From assembly GCA_041320695.1 (NCBI GenBank), contig JBGGOQ010000004.1, positions 1 to 64,000 of the forward strand: 64,000 nucleotides of DNA. The letters are read 5' to 3'. Each line of letters begins with the position of its first letter. Position 1 is the stretch's first letter. Below, piece after piece: positions 47,530 to 57,019 of the stretch. The DNA comes from Caldicellulosiruptoraceae bacterium PP1. Lineage in GTDB: Bacteria; Bacillota; Thermoanaerobacteria; Caldicellulosiruptorales; Caldicellulosiruptoraceae. The notes beneath the pieces were generated by a model. The model was given only the letters and a program-made list of their open reading frames with translations, did not search any database and was not told the DNA's origin. Both the position numbers and the translations under genes were made by a program.

Positions 47530-49410
47530 TTGGAATTTATAGCAGGAGAATATGATGTTGCTGTCATTGGTGCAGGACATGCTGGAATAGAAGCAGCACT
47601 TGCGTGTGCAAGATTAGGAATAAATACTATAATGTTTGCAATAAATTTAGATTCAATTGGAAATATGCCATGCAATCCAAGTATCGGTGGTACAGGTAAA
47701 GGCCATTTAGTAAGGGAGATTGATGCTCTTGGTGGAGAGATGGGAAAAGCTGCTGATGCAACAGCTATACAGATAAGAATATTAAATAGAGCTAAAGGTC
47801 CAGCAGTATATTCTTTAAGAGCTCAATGTGATAGATCAAAATATAAGATGTATATGAAGAGTGTAGTGGAAAGGCAACCTAATTTGGATATTAGACAGGG
47901 TGAGGTATGTGAGATTTTAGTTGATGATAACTCAGTATGTGGTGTCAAACTTACAACAGGAGCTATTTTTAAGTGCAAAGCTGCAATCCTTGCAACAGGG
48001 ACTTTTCTTGGTGGTAGAATAATAATTGGCCAACACTATTACCCTGGTGGTCCCGATGGTATGCACCCAGCAAATTATTTGACAGAAAATTTAAAATCTC
48101 TTGGAATTGAGATGATGAGATTTAAAACAGGTACTCCTGCAAGGGTTCATAGAAAGTCTTTAGATTTAGAAAAAATGCAGATTCAAAATGGAGATCTTGA
48201 TATAACACCATTTTCATTTGAAAATGACAAGATTGATATTGAACAAGTTCCTTGTTATTTAACATATACAACAGAACAAACACATAAAATAATTAGGGAT
48301 AACCTTCATAGGGCACCTCTTTATAGTGGTCTTATAGAAGGAGTAGGGCCAAGATACTGCCCTTCAATTGAAGACAAGGTTGTCAGGTTTGCTGATAAAA
48401 ATAGGCATCAAACATTTTTAGAACCAATGGGAATTGATACAGAAGAGATGTATGTTCAAGGAATGTCTACATCTCTTCCCGAAGATGTTCAAATAATGAT
48501 GTATAGAAGTATAATAGGACTTGAAAATGTTAAAATTATGAGACCTGCTTATGCAATTGAGTATGATTGTATTAATCCATTACAACTTGAGCTAACTTTG
48601 CAGTTTAAAAATATAAAAGGGCTTTTTTCAGCCGGGCAAATAAACGGAACATCAGGTTATGAAGAAGCAGCAGCACAAGGAATTATTGCAGGTATCAATG
48701 CATCTATGTATATAAAAAATAAAGAAATGTTAATACTTGATAGGTCTCAGGCATATATTGGTGTATTAATTGATGATTTAGTAACAAAAGGGACTAACGA
48801 GCCTTATAGAATAATGACATCAAGTGCTGAATATAGATTAATATTAAGGCAGGATAATGCTGATATAAGACTTACTGAAATTGGATATAGAATAGGATTA
48901 ATATCTGAAGAAAGATACAAAAGATTTTTGAGTAAAAAGGAACAAATACAAAGAGAGATTGAAAGGTTAAAAAATACTAATATTTCACCATCTGAAAAGG
49001 TAAATAAGTTTTTAGAAAGATATGGTTCATCTCCTATACAAACAGGTGTAAAACTTTCTGATTTATTGAAAAGAACAGAATTGAGTTACGAGGTATTAAA
49101 AGAGATTGATGATAAAAGAGTTGAGTTACCAATATGGGTAAAGGAAGAAGTTGAAATTGAAATAAAGTATGAAGGATATATTAAAAAGCAGCTTCAACAG
49201 GTTGAACAGTTTAAGAAATTAGAAAATAAAAGATTACCAAACTGGATTGACTATAATAAGATAAATGGGCTATCAAGAGAGGCTCAAGAGAAGCTTAATA
49301 AAATAAAGCCAAAATCAATTGGCCAGGCTTCAAGAATTTCTGGTGTAAAGCCTGCTGATATATCTGTATTACTTATCTATCTTGAGCAAATAAAAAAAGA
49401 AAATAATTAA
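47530..49410 (+). CDS. mnmG: tRNA uridine-5-carboxymethylaminomethyl modification enzyme MnmG
   Basis: A 626-residue FAD enzyme: [21 protein letters not shown] dinucleotide motif, [28 protein letters not shown] and [15 protein letters not shown]. The C-terminal helical tail binds MnmE. TTG at 47530 lies 6 nt after GAGGTG; the GTG at 47521 is part of that signal. It follows mnmE directly. Confidence 0.95.
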   Translation: MEFIAGEYDVAVIGAGHAGIEAALACARLGINTIMFAINLDSIGNMPCNPSIGGTGKGHLVREIDALGGEMGKAADATAIQIRILNRAKGPAVYSLRAQCDRSKYKMYMKSVVERQPNLDIRQGEVCEILVDDNSVCGVKLTTGAIFKCKAAILATGTFLGGRIIIGQHYYPGGPDGMHPANYLTENLKSLGIEMMRFKTGTPARVHRKSLDLEKMQIQNGDLDITPFSFENDKIDIEQVPCYLTYTTEQTHKIIRDNLHRAPLYSGLIEGVGPRYCPSIEDKVVRFADKNRHQTFLEPMGIDTEEMYVQGMSTSLPEDVQIMMYRSIIGLENVKIMRPAYAIEYDCINPLQLELTLQFKNIKGLFSAGQINGTSGYEEAAAQGIIAGINASMYIKNKEMLILDRSQAYIGVLIDDLVTKGTNEPYRIMTSSAEYRLILRQDNADIRLTEIGYRIGLISEERYKRFLSKKEQIQREIERLKNTNISPSEKVNKFLERYGSSPIQTGVKLSDLLKRTELSYEVLKEIDDKRVELPIWVKEEVEIEIKYEGYIKKQLQQVEQFKKLENKRLPNWIDYNKINGLSREAQEKLNKIKPKSIGQASRISGVKPADISVLLIYLEQIKKENN

Positions 49411-49428
49411 GGGAGCTAAAGAAATAGG

Positions 49429-50145
49429 ATGATTAATGAAATTGTTAGGTTTTATGGGATTAAAAATGAGGATTTAGTAACAGAACTATTAAAAAGGTAC
49501 ATGCAATTAGTTCTTGAAAAAAACAAGGAAATTAATTTAACAAGTATTACAGATGAAAATGAATTTATTATAAAACATTTTGCTGATTCTTTATCCTTAT
49601 TAAAGTATATTGAGTTAGAATTAGAAGGAAAAGAAAAAGTAAAGGCAATTGATATTGGGACTGGTGCAGGGTTTCCTGGTGTAGCAATAAAGATTGCTGA
49701 GCCAAGAATATCTTTAACTCTTGTTGATTCAATTAGGAAGAAGTGTGACTTTTTAAGTGATGCAATATATAGAATTGGATTATCAAGTATTGAAGTTATT
49801 TGTTCCAGAGCAGAGGATTTATCTAAAAAGGAAAATTATAGAGAGAAATATGATATTGCTTTTGCTCGAGCTGTTGCAAGATTAAATGAACTTGTTGAGT
49901 ATACAATACCTTTTGTAAATATAGGTGGTATATTTTTAGCTCAAAAAGGGAGCCAGGCAGATGAAGAGATAGAAGAAGCTAAAAATGCAATAGAAATATT
50001 AGGTGCAAAAATTGAAAAAGTTGAAAAATTAACCCTTCCGAATTCTAATGAACAGAGAAGTATAATTGTTATAAGAAAATTTCGTCAAACACCGACAAAA
50101 TACCCAAGAAAAACAAACCAAATTGTAAAAAATCCAATTAAATAA
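49429..50145 (+). CDS. rsmG: 16S rRNA G527-N7 methyltransferase
   Basis: A 238-residue SAM methylase: KEINLTSITDENEFIIKHFADSL, SAM motif DIGTGAGFPGVAIKI and ARAVARLNELVEYTIP are RsmG hallmarks. It lies in the conserved mnmE-mnmG-rsmG order. AAGGGAG lies 12 nt before the ATG, a loose spacing. A basic tail of about 15 residues is extra. Confidence 0.95.
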   Translation: MINEIVRFYGIKNEDLVTELLKRYMQLVLEKNKEINLTSITDENEFIIKHFADSLSLLKYIELELEGKEKVKAIDIGTGAGFPGVAIKIAEPRISLTLVDSIRKKCDFLSDAIYRIGLSSIEVICSRAEDLSKKENYREKYDIAFARAVARLNELVEYTIPFVNIGGIFLAQKGSQADEEIEEAKNAIEILGAKIEKVEKLTLPNSNEQRSIIVIRKFRQTPTKYPRKTNQIVKNPIK

Positions 50146-50256
50146 CAACAAATTAATCTAATAATATCATTAATTGTCTGAAAAAATTTTTGAAATATAA
50201 AAATTGTTTTAGTAAAATATAATAAACAAAAAAATTACTTAGGGAAGGGATAAACA

Positions 50257-51063
50257 ATGCAGCTTCTTATGAAACTTCAGAGAAGCGAGGCTCATGAAAA
50301 GATACCTATAGATAAAATTCTACCAAATCCATATCAACCGAGATGCAATTTTGATCAGAGGCTTATAGAGGATTTAGCAAAATCTATTAAAAATTATGGG
50401 CTTCTTCAGCCTATTGTAGTAAGAAGGCAAGGAAATAATTATTTTTTGATTGCAGGGGAAAGAAGGTTGAGAGCGTGCAAATATTTAGGTATGAAAGATA
50501 TTAATGCTATTGTAATAAATGTTAGAGATGAAGAATCTGCTGTTTTAGCATTAATTGAAAACATACAAAGAGAAAATCTTGACTTTTTTGAAGAGGCACA
50601 AGGATATAAACAATTAATAGAAGAATTTAAGTTAACTCAGGTGGAGATTGCCAATAAAATTGGTAAAACTCAATCAACAATTGCAAATAAATTAAGACTT
50701 CTCAATTTACCAAATGATATTAGATGGCTTATAAAAGAATATAACTTAACTGAAAGACACGCAAGGGCCTTATTAAGATTGAATGATGAAAATGATCAAA
50801 AATATATACTTGAAAAAATAATTGAAAAAAACCTTACTGTTAGTGAAACAGAAAGATTGATTAATGATTATTTATTTCAAAAAAAAGAAAAAAAGCATAT
50901 GAAGATAGCTATGAATGATTGCAAGGTTGTTTTTAATACAATAAAGAAGGCACTCAAGATTTTTCAAAAAGCTGATATTGTTTATAATATAAGTGAAAGA
51001 CAAGATGATGAGTATTATGAAGTTGTTGTTAGAATAAATAAAAAATCCCCGCAACCACTTTAG
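50257..51063 (+). CDS. noc: Nucleoid occlusion protein Noc (ParB family)
   Basis: A 268-residue ParB-like protein: ParB/Srx CTPase motifs GERRLRACKYLG and ENIQRENLDFFEEAQGY, then a helix-turn-helix (LTQVEIANKIGKTQSTIANKLRLL). Being upstream of a separate parA-parB pair and after rsmG identifies it as noc, which stops division over the chromosome. The short N-terminal start could include the membrane-targeting helix. ATG follows AGGGAAGGG. Confidence 0.88.
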   Translation: MQLLMKLQRSEAHEKIPIDKILPNPYQPRCNFDQRLIEDLAKSIKNYGLLQPIVVRRQGNNYFLIAGERRLRACKYLGMKDINAIVINVRDEESAVLALIENIQRENLDFFEEAQGYKQLIEEFKLTQVEIANKIGKTQSTIANKLRLLNLPNDIRWLIKEYNLTERHARALLRLNDENDQKYILEKIIEKNLTVSETERLINDYLFQKKEKKHMKIAMNDCKVVFNTIKKALKIFQKADIVYNISERQDDEYYEVVVRINKKSPQPL

Positions 51064-51088
51064 AATAGTTCTAAAGTGGCTTTTTTTT
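51055..51088 (+). terminator. Terminator overlapping the noc stop
   Basis: CCACTTTAGAA pairs with TTCTAAAGTGG (11 bp, 3-nt loop), followed by C and eight T. It separates noc from parA. Confidence 0.9.
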
Positions 51089-51103
51089 GTTCCACGTGGA
51101 ACA
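51088..51103. promoter_or_regulatory. parS site 1
   Basis: TGTTCCACGTGGAACA is a perfect 16-bp palindrome matching the parS consensus bound by ParB/Spo0J. It lies just before parA. Confidence 0.93.
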
Positions 51104-51152
51104 TTTTTGTGTTATAATTTTAATAAAAACAACTACTAAAGGATGAAATGAC

Positions 51153-51926
51153 ATGGGAAGAATAGTATCAGTAGTTAACCAAAAAGGTGGTGTTGGGAAA
51201 ACTACCACATGTGTTAACTTAGCAGCAGCTTTATCGCAATTCAATAAAAAGATTCTATGTATTGATATGGACCCACAAGGTAATATGACAAGTGGTTTTG
51301 GAATTGATAAAAAAAAGTTAAACAATACAGTTTATGATGTTTTGATAAATGAAATTGATATAAACGATGCTTTGATTAAGACAAAATTCTATGATCTACA
51401 ATTAGTTCCTTCTAATGTTGATTTAGCTGGTGCAGAAATAGAACTTGTTTCAAAGATTGCCAGAGAATATAGACTAAAAAGTAAAATTGACTTAATTAAG
51501 AATAATTATGATTACATATTTATTGATTGCCCCCCATCTCTTGGATTGCTTACATTAAATTCTCTTTCAGCATCAGATGCTATTGTTGTCCCAATACAGT
51601 GTGAATACTATGCATTAGAAGGTTTATCACAGCTTATTAGCACAATTAATTTAGTCAAAAAACACTTGAACACCTCTTTAACAATAGATGGCGTTGTTCT
51701 TACAATGTTTGATTCAAGAACAAATCTATCAATTGAAGTTGTTGAAGAAGTTAAAAGGTATTTTGGTGAAAAGGTGTTTTTGAGTATTATTCCAAGGAAT
51801 ATTAGACTTTCTGAAGCACCAAGTTTTGGTATCCCAGGCGTTATATATGATCCTGAGTCAAAAGGGTCAAAGGCATATATCCAATTAGCTAAGGAATATA
51901 TAAACAGATTGGAAATAAATCAGTAA
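51153..51926 (+). CDS. parA: Chromosome-partitioning ATPase ParA/Soj
   Basis: A 257-residue deviant-Walker ATPase: SVVNQKGGVGKTTTCVNLAAAL (Walker A with the signature Lys), DMDPQGN and IFIDCPPSLGLLTLNSL. It acts with ParB in origin segregation and DnaA control. ATG lies after AGGATG. A parS site is 50 nt upstream. Confidence 0.96.
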   Translation: MGRIVSVVNQKGGVGKTTTCVNLAAALSQFNKKILCIDMDPQGNMTSGFGIDKKKLNNTVYDVLINEIDINDALIKTKFYDLQLVPSNVDLAGAEIELVSKIAREYRLKSKIDLIKNNYDYIFIDCPPSLGLLTLNSLSASDAIVVPIQCEYYALEGLSQLISTINLVKKHLNTSLTIDGVVLTMFDSRTNLSIEVVEEVKRYFGEKVFLSIIPRNIRLSEAPSFGIPGVIYDPESKGSKAYIQLAKEYINRLEINQ

Positions 51927-51938
51927 GGGGTGGTTAAG

Positions 51939-52748
51939 GTGTCAAAAAGATTGGGTAAAGGTCTTGATGCTTTATTTGATGATGAATTACCAGATGAGAA
52001 TGAGAAGGTTATTGAAATAGATATTGATAAAATAAAGATAAATAATGATCAACCAAGAAAATTTTTTAACCAAGATGAAATAGAGGCTTTAGCTTTATCT
52101 ATAAAAAATTATGGACTAATTCAGCCATTAATTGTGAGAAAGGAAAATGATGATTATTTGTTGATAGCAGGTGAAAGGAGATTAAGAGCTTGTAAAATAG
52201 CAGGATTAAAAAAGGTTCCATGTATTGTAAAGAACTATGAAAAGGTTATGGAGATAGCATTAATTGAGAATATACAAAGACAGGATTTAAACCCTTATGA
52301 AGAAGCATTAGCTTTTAAAAAACTTATTGAACAATATGGATATACTCAAGAAGAACTATCAAATAAATTAGGCATTTCAAGAGCTAAGATTGCTAATAGT
52401 ATAAGAATATTAGGAATTGGTGATGAGATAATCAAATTGATAATAGATGGTAAAATAACCGAAGGTCATGCAAAGGTTTTATTATCAGTTGATGATAATG
52501 AGAAAAGAGAAAAACTTGCACAAATGGTTGTTGACCAAAATCTTTCAGTAAGGTCATTAGAAGAATTAATAAAAAAGGAAAAAAAGAATAAAGCAGAGGA
52601 TTTGGTTCTAAAAGAGGTTGAAGAAAACTTAATGAAATTATTTGGCCTTAAGGTAAAGATAACAAAGAAAAATAAAAAAGGAAAAATTGAAATACAATTT
52701 TCTTCAGAGGATGAATTAGAAAAAATAATTTCAATGATTATGCCTTAA
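51939..52748 (+). CDS. parB: Chromosome-partitioning protein ParB/Spo0J
   Basis: A 269-residue CTP-dependent clamp: KRLGKGLDALF start, ALSIKNYGLIQPLIVR, GERRLRACKIAG, ENIQRQDLNPYEEALAF and HTH TQEELSNKLGISRAKIANSIRIL, then a C-terminal dimer domain. GTG at 51939 lies 8 nt after AAGGGG and gives the family start; the GTG at 51930 overlaps that signal. Similar to but distinct from the Noc protein upstream. Confidence 0.95.
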   Translation: MSKRLGKGLDALFDDELPDENEKVIEIDIDKIKINNDQPRKFFNQDEIEALALSIKNYGLIQPLIVRKENDDYLLIAGERRLRACKIAGLKKVPCIVKNYEKVMEIALIENIQRQDLNPYEEALAFKKLIEQYGYTQEELSNKLGISRAKIANSIRILGIGDEIIKLIIDGKITEGHAKVLLSVDDNEKREKLAQMVVDQNLSVRSLEELIKKEKKNKAEDLVLKEVEENLMKLFGLKVKITKKNKKGKIEIQFSSEDELEKIISMIMP

Positions 52749-52749
52749 T

Positions 52750-52765
52750 TGTTCCACGTGGAACA
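52750..52765. promoter_or_regulatory. parS site 2
   Basis: A second identical 16-bp parS palindrome begins 2 nt after the parB stop. Confidence 0.93.
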
Positions 52766-52794
52766 ATATTAATTCAATAAAGGAGGATACATAA

Positions 52795-53307
52795 TTGAAA
52801 GACTTTATTAAAACTTACTCAAATGAAATAATACTATTGCTATTAGGATTAATATTCTTAGTTATTGTTATTAATCTTTATATATCAAGCAAATATAGAA
52901 GTATAAAAAGAAGGTTTGTAGATTTAACTAAAAATCAAGATTTCAAATCCCTAGAGGAAGTCATAAATAGTCTAACAAATAGAGTAGCATCACTTGAAGA
53001 ACAAAATAAAGTTTTAAACAATAACCTTAATATCTTAAAACAAAATTCAAAACTTGCAATACAAAAATTGGGGATAGTAAGGTATAATGCATTTGATAAT
53101 GTAGGTAGCAATCTAAGTTTTGCGTTAACATTACTAGATGCAAACGATAATGGAGTAGTTCTAAATGAAATTTACACAAGAGAAGGATCAACAATTTTTG
53201 CAAAGCCTATTGAAAATGGTACATCAAAATATCCATTATCAGCTGAAGAAATACAATCATTAGATATTGCCAAAAAGAACTTTTACTTAAGCGAAATAAG
53301 AGAGTAA
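52795..53307 (+). CDS. DUF4446 family membrane protein
   Basis: A 170-residue protein with one N-terminal membrane helix (IILLLLGLIFLVIVINLYI), a coiled-coil stretch (residues about 50-90) and the conserved block LGIVRYNAFDNVGSNLSFALTLLD. The family is a constant neighbour of parB in Clostridia and Bacilli, and its function is unknown. TTG start behind AAAGGAGG. Confidence 0.85.
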   Translation: MKDFIKTYSNEIILLLLGLIFLVIVINLYISSKYRSIKRRFVDLTKNQDFKSLEEVINSLTNRVASLEEQNKVLNNNLNILKQNSKLAIQKLGIVRYNAFDNVGSNLSFALTLLDANDNGVVLNEIYTREGSTIFAKPIENGTSKYPLSAEEIQSLDIAKKNFYLSEIRE

Positions 53308-53318
53308 AGGGGGGAAAG

Positions 53319-53338
53319 CTCTTACCGTTAGGTAAGAG
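53319..53338 (+). promoter_or_regulatory. Hairpin directly before a start codon
   Basis: CTCTTACC pairs perfectly with GGTAAGAG around a GTTA tetraloop. The ATG begins 2 nt later. A weak AGG ribosome-binding site lies at the loop-stem edge, and a strong GGGGGG lies 5' of the hairpin, so the fold could gate translation or bring the distant site close. Confidence 0.5.
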
Positions 53339-53339
53339 A

Positions 53340-54446
53340 ATGGATATGGAAGAGATGAGCAAAAAAACATTTCCAAAAGAATATTTTGAAAGTGTTTTAG
53401 ATGGAATGTTAGATTTAGTTAGAGTAATATCATTAGATGGAACAATTATTTTTAATAATAATAGAATGAAAGAAGAATTTGGGGAAACTGTTGGGAAAAA
53501 ATGTTATGAAGTTTTATGTAAAACACAAAGATGTGATGAATGTATTAGTGTTAAATCTATTAATGAACAAAAAAGATTTATGAAATATGAACGATACGAA
53601 GATAAGATTTATTATGTAATAAGTTCACCAGTTTATAATAATGAAAGTAAAATAATTGGTACTGTTGAGGTTTTTAGAGATGTAACAGAACAAAGAAAGA
53701 TGGAGGAAAGGCTTAAAAGACAAAATGATATTCTAAAAAGAGATGTTGAATTTGCAAAAAGACTTCAGCAGCAGCTTCTTCCGATAATTCCTAAAACAGA
53801 GGGATATAGAATTACATATACATATAAGCCTTGTGACAGATTAGGTGGAGATTTCTTAGATGTAATAAATTTAGACAATAAACTACTCTTTTATGTTGCA
53901 GATGTTGCAGGTCATGGGCTTTTGGCATCAATGGTAACAATATTTGTAAAGCAAAGTTTAATTAAAAATGCACATGAATCAAAAGATAAAGATATAGAAA
54001 CTATTATAAAAGGCGTTCTGCAAGATTTTATAGAGATGAATTTTCCCTCTGAAGTATATATTACCTTTGTTTTAGGTATGCTTGATAAAGAGTCAGGGAA
54101 AATTAAACTTTTAAGTGCTGGTCATGTCACAGAACCAATTGTTGTGCATTCTCAAAGGAAAATAAAGGTCATAAATTTATCAGGCCAGCCAGTAGCCTCT
54201 ATTGACTTAGGACAAAATTTTGAAGTTAAAGAAGTTACTTTAAATGAAAAAGATAAATTAATTCTATATTCTGATGGATTAATTGAGAGTAAAAATAAAC
54301 AGGGTGAAATGTATGGTAAGAAAAGATTAATTAAAAGGTTGATAAGTATAAAAAATATAAATGCTGAGTTATTAGTTAGAGATATAAGAAATTTTGCTCA
54401 TGAAATTGATGATGATATAACAATTTTAATAATTGAAAAGATCTAA
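53340..54446 (+). CDS. PAS-domain PP2C-type serine phosphatase (SpoIIE/RsbU-like)
   Basis: A 368-residue cytosolic protein. A PAS domain (about 10-120) carries the cluster CYEVLCKTQRCDEC, a possible redox or metal site. A short coiled linker (RKMEERLKRQNDIL) leads to an SpoIIE-type phosphatase with the metal Asp in LGGDFLDVI and VADVAGHGLLASM, GHVTEP, and YSDGLIE; the final IDDDITILII is complete. Such enzymes dephosphorylate anti-anti-sigma factors. No partner is adjacent. Alternative starts are at 53346 and 53355. Confidence 0.88.
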   Translation: MDMEEMSKKTFPKEYFESVLDGMLDLVRVISLDGTIIFNNNRMKEEFGETVGKKCYEVLCKTQRCDECISVKSINEQKRFMKYERYEDKIYYVISSPVYNNESKIIGTVEVFRDVTEQRKMEERLKRQNDILKRDVEFAKRLQQQLLPIIPKTEGYRITYTYKPCDRLGGDFLDVINLDNKLLFYVADVAGHGLLASMVTIFVKQSLIKNAHESKDKDIETIIKGVLQDFIEMNFPSEVYITFVLGMLDKESGKIKLLSAGHVTEPIVVHSQRKIKVINLSGQPVASIDLGQNFEVKEVTLNEKDKLILYSDGLIESKNKQGEMYGKKRLIKRLISIKNINAELLVRDIRNFAHEIDDDITILIIEKI

Positions 54447-54461
54447 AAGAAGAGTGATAAA

Positions 54462-55502
54462 ATGAGGCTGATTAAGTTTATATATAAGCTTATGTTATTT
54501 ATTGCATTATTTATATCAGTAGTGTTTGTATCTGATCAGCTTGGATTTTCTTTGTTAAGCGTTGATAAAATAAAAGGATATGAATATTTTACAACAATAC
54601 ACCCAAAATATGAAATTAACGATGCTGCAAGAATTGAAGAAGGTATATTGTTAATATCAAAAAACAATATTGGTATTTTTGCAAATAACAATATTGATTG
54701 GTATAAGCTAAATTTAGAAAGATTTAGACTATTCACCAATACAAAAATAGCAGTTATACAAGATTTAGATAAAAATGTTCTTCATGTTATTAAGGGAAAT
54801 AAATTATTTGATTTAACCTATACACTTAAAATTAGCAAACTAAGTGTAAATAAATACGGATTTATTTTAATATTAACTGATAACAAAGATAATTACATAC
54901 TAACATATGATAATAATCTAAAATTGACTTTACATTTATCTGTAAGAGAAGATATTGTTGATGCTGATTTTAATAACAAAAAGATTGTAGCAATACTAAG
55001 GACAAAAGATCAAGATCAAAAAAGCTATATCAGCTTTATTGACAGAAGAGGGATATATAAATCAAAGGAACTAGATGAGAAGTTTATCAGGAGCTACTTA
55101 ATAGAAGATCATCTCTTGTGCATGGATAGAAAAGGGCAGATAATGGAAATTGACCAATTTATAAAACCTCAGAAAACCTATATAAAAGTAAAACAACAAC
55201 TAGAATATTTAGATGGAAGTTATTTATTATTCAATAGTTTAGGACAGGCTTTAATTTTTAACCAAATAACAGATTCATTTACAACAAAACAAATTGAACA
55301 TTTTGACAAACTAATATTGAATCAAGAAAATATTATTCTTATTAACTCTTCAAATGCATATTTATTTTCAAAAATGCTTAACAAAATAAAAAAGATAGAT
55401 GATAATTTATATAATGTAAAAAAGATTATCATAATTAATGATAAAATTTACTATATATATAACAATAGAATAGAAGTAATGAAAGAGAGGATTGGTTTAT
55501 GA
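54462..55502 (+). CDS. Membrane-anchored beta-propeller-like protein (DUF5711-like)
   Basis: A 346-residue protein with one N-terminal membrane helix (LMLFIALFISVVFVSDQLGF) and an extracytoplasmic part made of repeated short strands (GILLISKNNIGIF, FILILTDNKDNYILTYDN, GSYLLFNSLGQALIFN), a beta-propeller pattern. It resembles DUF5711 proteins of Clostridia. No catalytic motif is seen. Its end overlaps the cvpA-like gene by 4 nt, and it lies 15 nt after the phosphatase gene, so the three are cotranscribed. Function unknown. Confidence 0.6.
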   Translation: MRLIKFIYKLMLFIALFISVVFVSDQLGFSLLSVDKIKGYEYFTTIHPKYEINDAARIEEGILLISKNNIGIFANNNIDWYKLNLERFRLFTNTKIAVIQDLDKNVLHVIKGNKLFDLTYTLKISKLSVNKYGFILILTDNKDNYILTYDNNLKLTLHLSVREDIVDADFNNKKIVAILRTKDQDQKSYISFIDRRGIYKSKELDEKFIRSYLIEDHLLCMDRKGQIMEIDQFIKPQKTYIKVKQQLEYLDGSYLLFNSLGQALIFNQITDSFTTKQIEHFDKLILNQENIILINSSNAYLFSKMLNKIKKIDDNLYNVKKIIIINDKIYYIYNNRIEVMKERIGL

Positions 55503-56128
55503 TAAATCAGAGTGATATTATTTTTTTAATTATTATTGGAATAGGTGCTATAATAGGATATAAAAAAGGGTTATTAAGAATGCTATTCGATTTTGGATCA
55601 TATATCATTTCATGGTTTATTGCACTTATTGGTTATAAAATTGTAAGCTCAATTCTTTTATCTTCAAAGCCCATAAAAGATGCTCTATATAAATTTGTTT
55701 CAGACAAGGTTATACTAAAGAATGAAGTTATGCCAACAGTACCTGAACTATTCAAAAGCTCAATAGAGCAAGCAAATAATGCTATTAATAAAACGCTTCA
55801 GGATGCAGCAGTAGTTATATTAGCAAATTTTTTAGCAATAATCATAACATTTTTTTTAGCAAAGATAGCCATTATGATAATAAAAAATACATTTGGTTTC
55901 TTAAGAAAAGTACCTATATTAGGAACAATTGATGGAACAGGAGGATTAATAGCAGGTATTGCAATTGCACTAATGTTTACATATATATTTTTGGCTATAA
56001 TTTATTTCTTCCCTAATGCTGAGATTTTTAAAGGAATGCAAGCCAATATTAAAAAATCAATGTTTGTTGAAATACTATATAATAATAATGTTGTAGTAAA
56101 TCTTTTAAAGGGATACATTAAAGTGTAA
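55499..56128 (+). CDS. CvpA-family membrane protein
   Basis: A 209-residue protein with four helices: IIFLIIIGIGAIIGYKKGLL at the start, AVVILANFLAIIITFFLAKIAI and the final GLIAGIAIALMFTYIFLAIIYFF fit the CvpA (colicin V production) family, recently linked to envelope stress resistance. Coupled to the preceding gene by an ATGA overlap. Confidence 0.85.
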   Translation: MINQSDIIFLIIIGIGAIIGYKKGLLRMLFDFGSYIISWFIALIGYKIVSSILLSSKPIKDALYKFVSDKVILKNEVMPTVPELFKSSIEQANNAINKTLQDAAVVILANFLAIIITFFLAKIAIMIIKNTFGFLRKVPILGTIDGTGGLIAGIAIALMFTYIFLAIIYFFPNAEIFKGMQANIKKSMFVEILYNNNVVVNLLKGYIKV

Positions 56129-56144
56129 CGAAGGAGAAATTATA

Positions 56145-56984
56145 ATGAAAAGAATTATCAAGATTGAAGACATAAAAGAGAAGATATACAACTTAATTGT
56201 TGAAGCAAATTATATACTGCCAGATGATGTATGCAATAAATTAAAAGAAGCACAGCAAATAGAAGAAGATGTGCCCAAAAATACACTTGATATATTAAAT
56301 AAGAATATTGAGCTTGCAAAAATAAAAAAAAGACCAATATGTCAAGACACTGGTATGGCTGTGTTTTTTGTTGAAATTGGAGAGGAAATTGTATTAGAAG
56401 GCTCAATAACTGATACAATATTTGAGATGACAGAGAAGGCATATAAAGAAAACTATTTTAGAAAATCAGTTGTTAAAAGTCCAATAGAAAGAATAAATAC
56501 AGATAACAATTTACCACCAGTTATACACTATGAAATTATAAAAGGTGATAAATTAAAGATATATTTTATGCCAAAAGGTTTTGGTAGCGAAAATAAAAGT
56601 AGATTAGTTATGCTTAATCCTGCTGATGGAACAGAAGGGATAATTAATTTTGTTGTTGAAACGGTAAAAATAGCAGGCTCTGATCCTTGTCCACCCGTTG
56701 TTGTTGGGATTGGTGTAGGGGGGACTTTTGAGAAAGCAGCTATTCTTTCAAAAAAGGCGTTGTTAAGAAAAATAGGACAAAGGAATGAAAAGCCATACAT
56801 AAAGGCTCTTGAAGAAGAGATTTTAAAAAGAATAAATTCTCTTGGTATAGGGCCAGAAGGGTTCGGCGGTAAAACAACTGCACTTGATGTTTTTATCGAG
56901 GAGTATCCAACACATATTGCAGGCCTTCCTGTAGCTGTAAATATTTGTTGCCATGTAGCAAGGCATGGAGAGATTATTATATAA
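56145..56984 (+). CDS. Fumarate hydratase class I / L(+)-tartrate dehydratase, alpha subunit
   Basis: A 279-residue oxygen-sensitive Fe-S hydro-lyase subunit. Cluster cysteines are visible in PICQDTG, GSDPCPPVVVGIG and NICCHVARHGE; GPEGFGGKTTALDV is the substrate region. It normally works with a beta subunit of about 185 residues encoded next door, which is absent here: a GH172 gene follows after 35 nt. The beta subunit must be elsewhere or lost. ATG follows GAAGGAG. Confidence 0.9.
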   Translation: MKRIIKIEDIKEKIYNLIVEANYILPDDVCNKLKEAQQIEEDVPKNTLDILNKNIELAKIKKRPICQDTGMAVFFVEIGEEIVLEGSITDTIFEMTEKAYKENYFRKSVVKSPIERINTDNNLPPVIHYEIIKGDKLKIYFMPKGFGSENKSRLVMLNPADGTEGIINFVVETVKIAGSDPCPPVVVGIGVGGTFEKAAILSKKALLRKIGQRNEKPYIKALEEEILKRINSLGIGPEGFGGKTTALDVFIEEYPTHIAGLPVAVNICCHVARHGEIII

Positions 56985-57019
56985 TGATTGTGTAATTAAT
57001 AATTTATGGGGGGATTATT

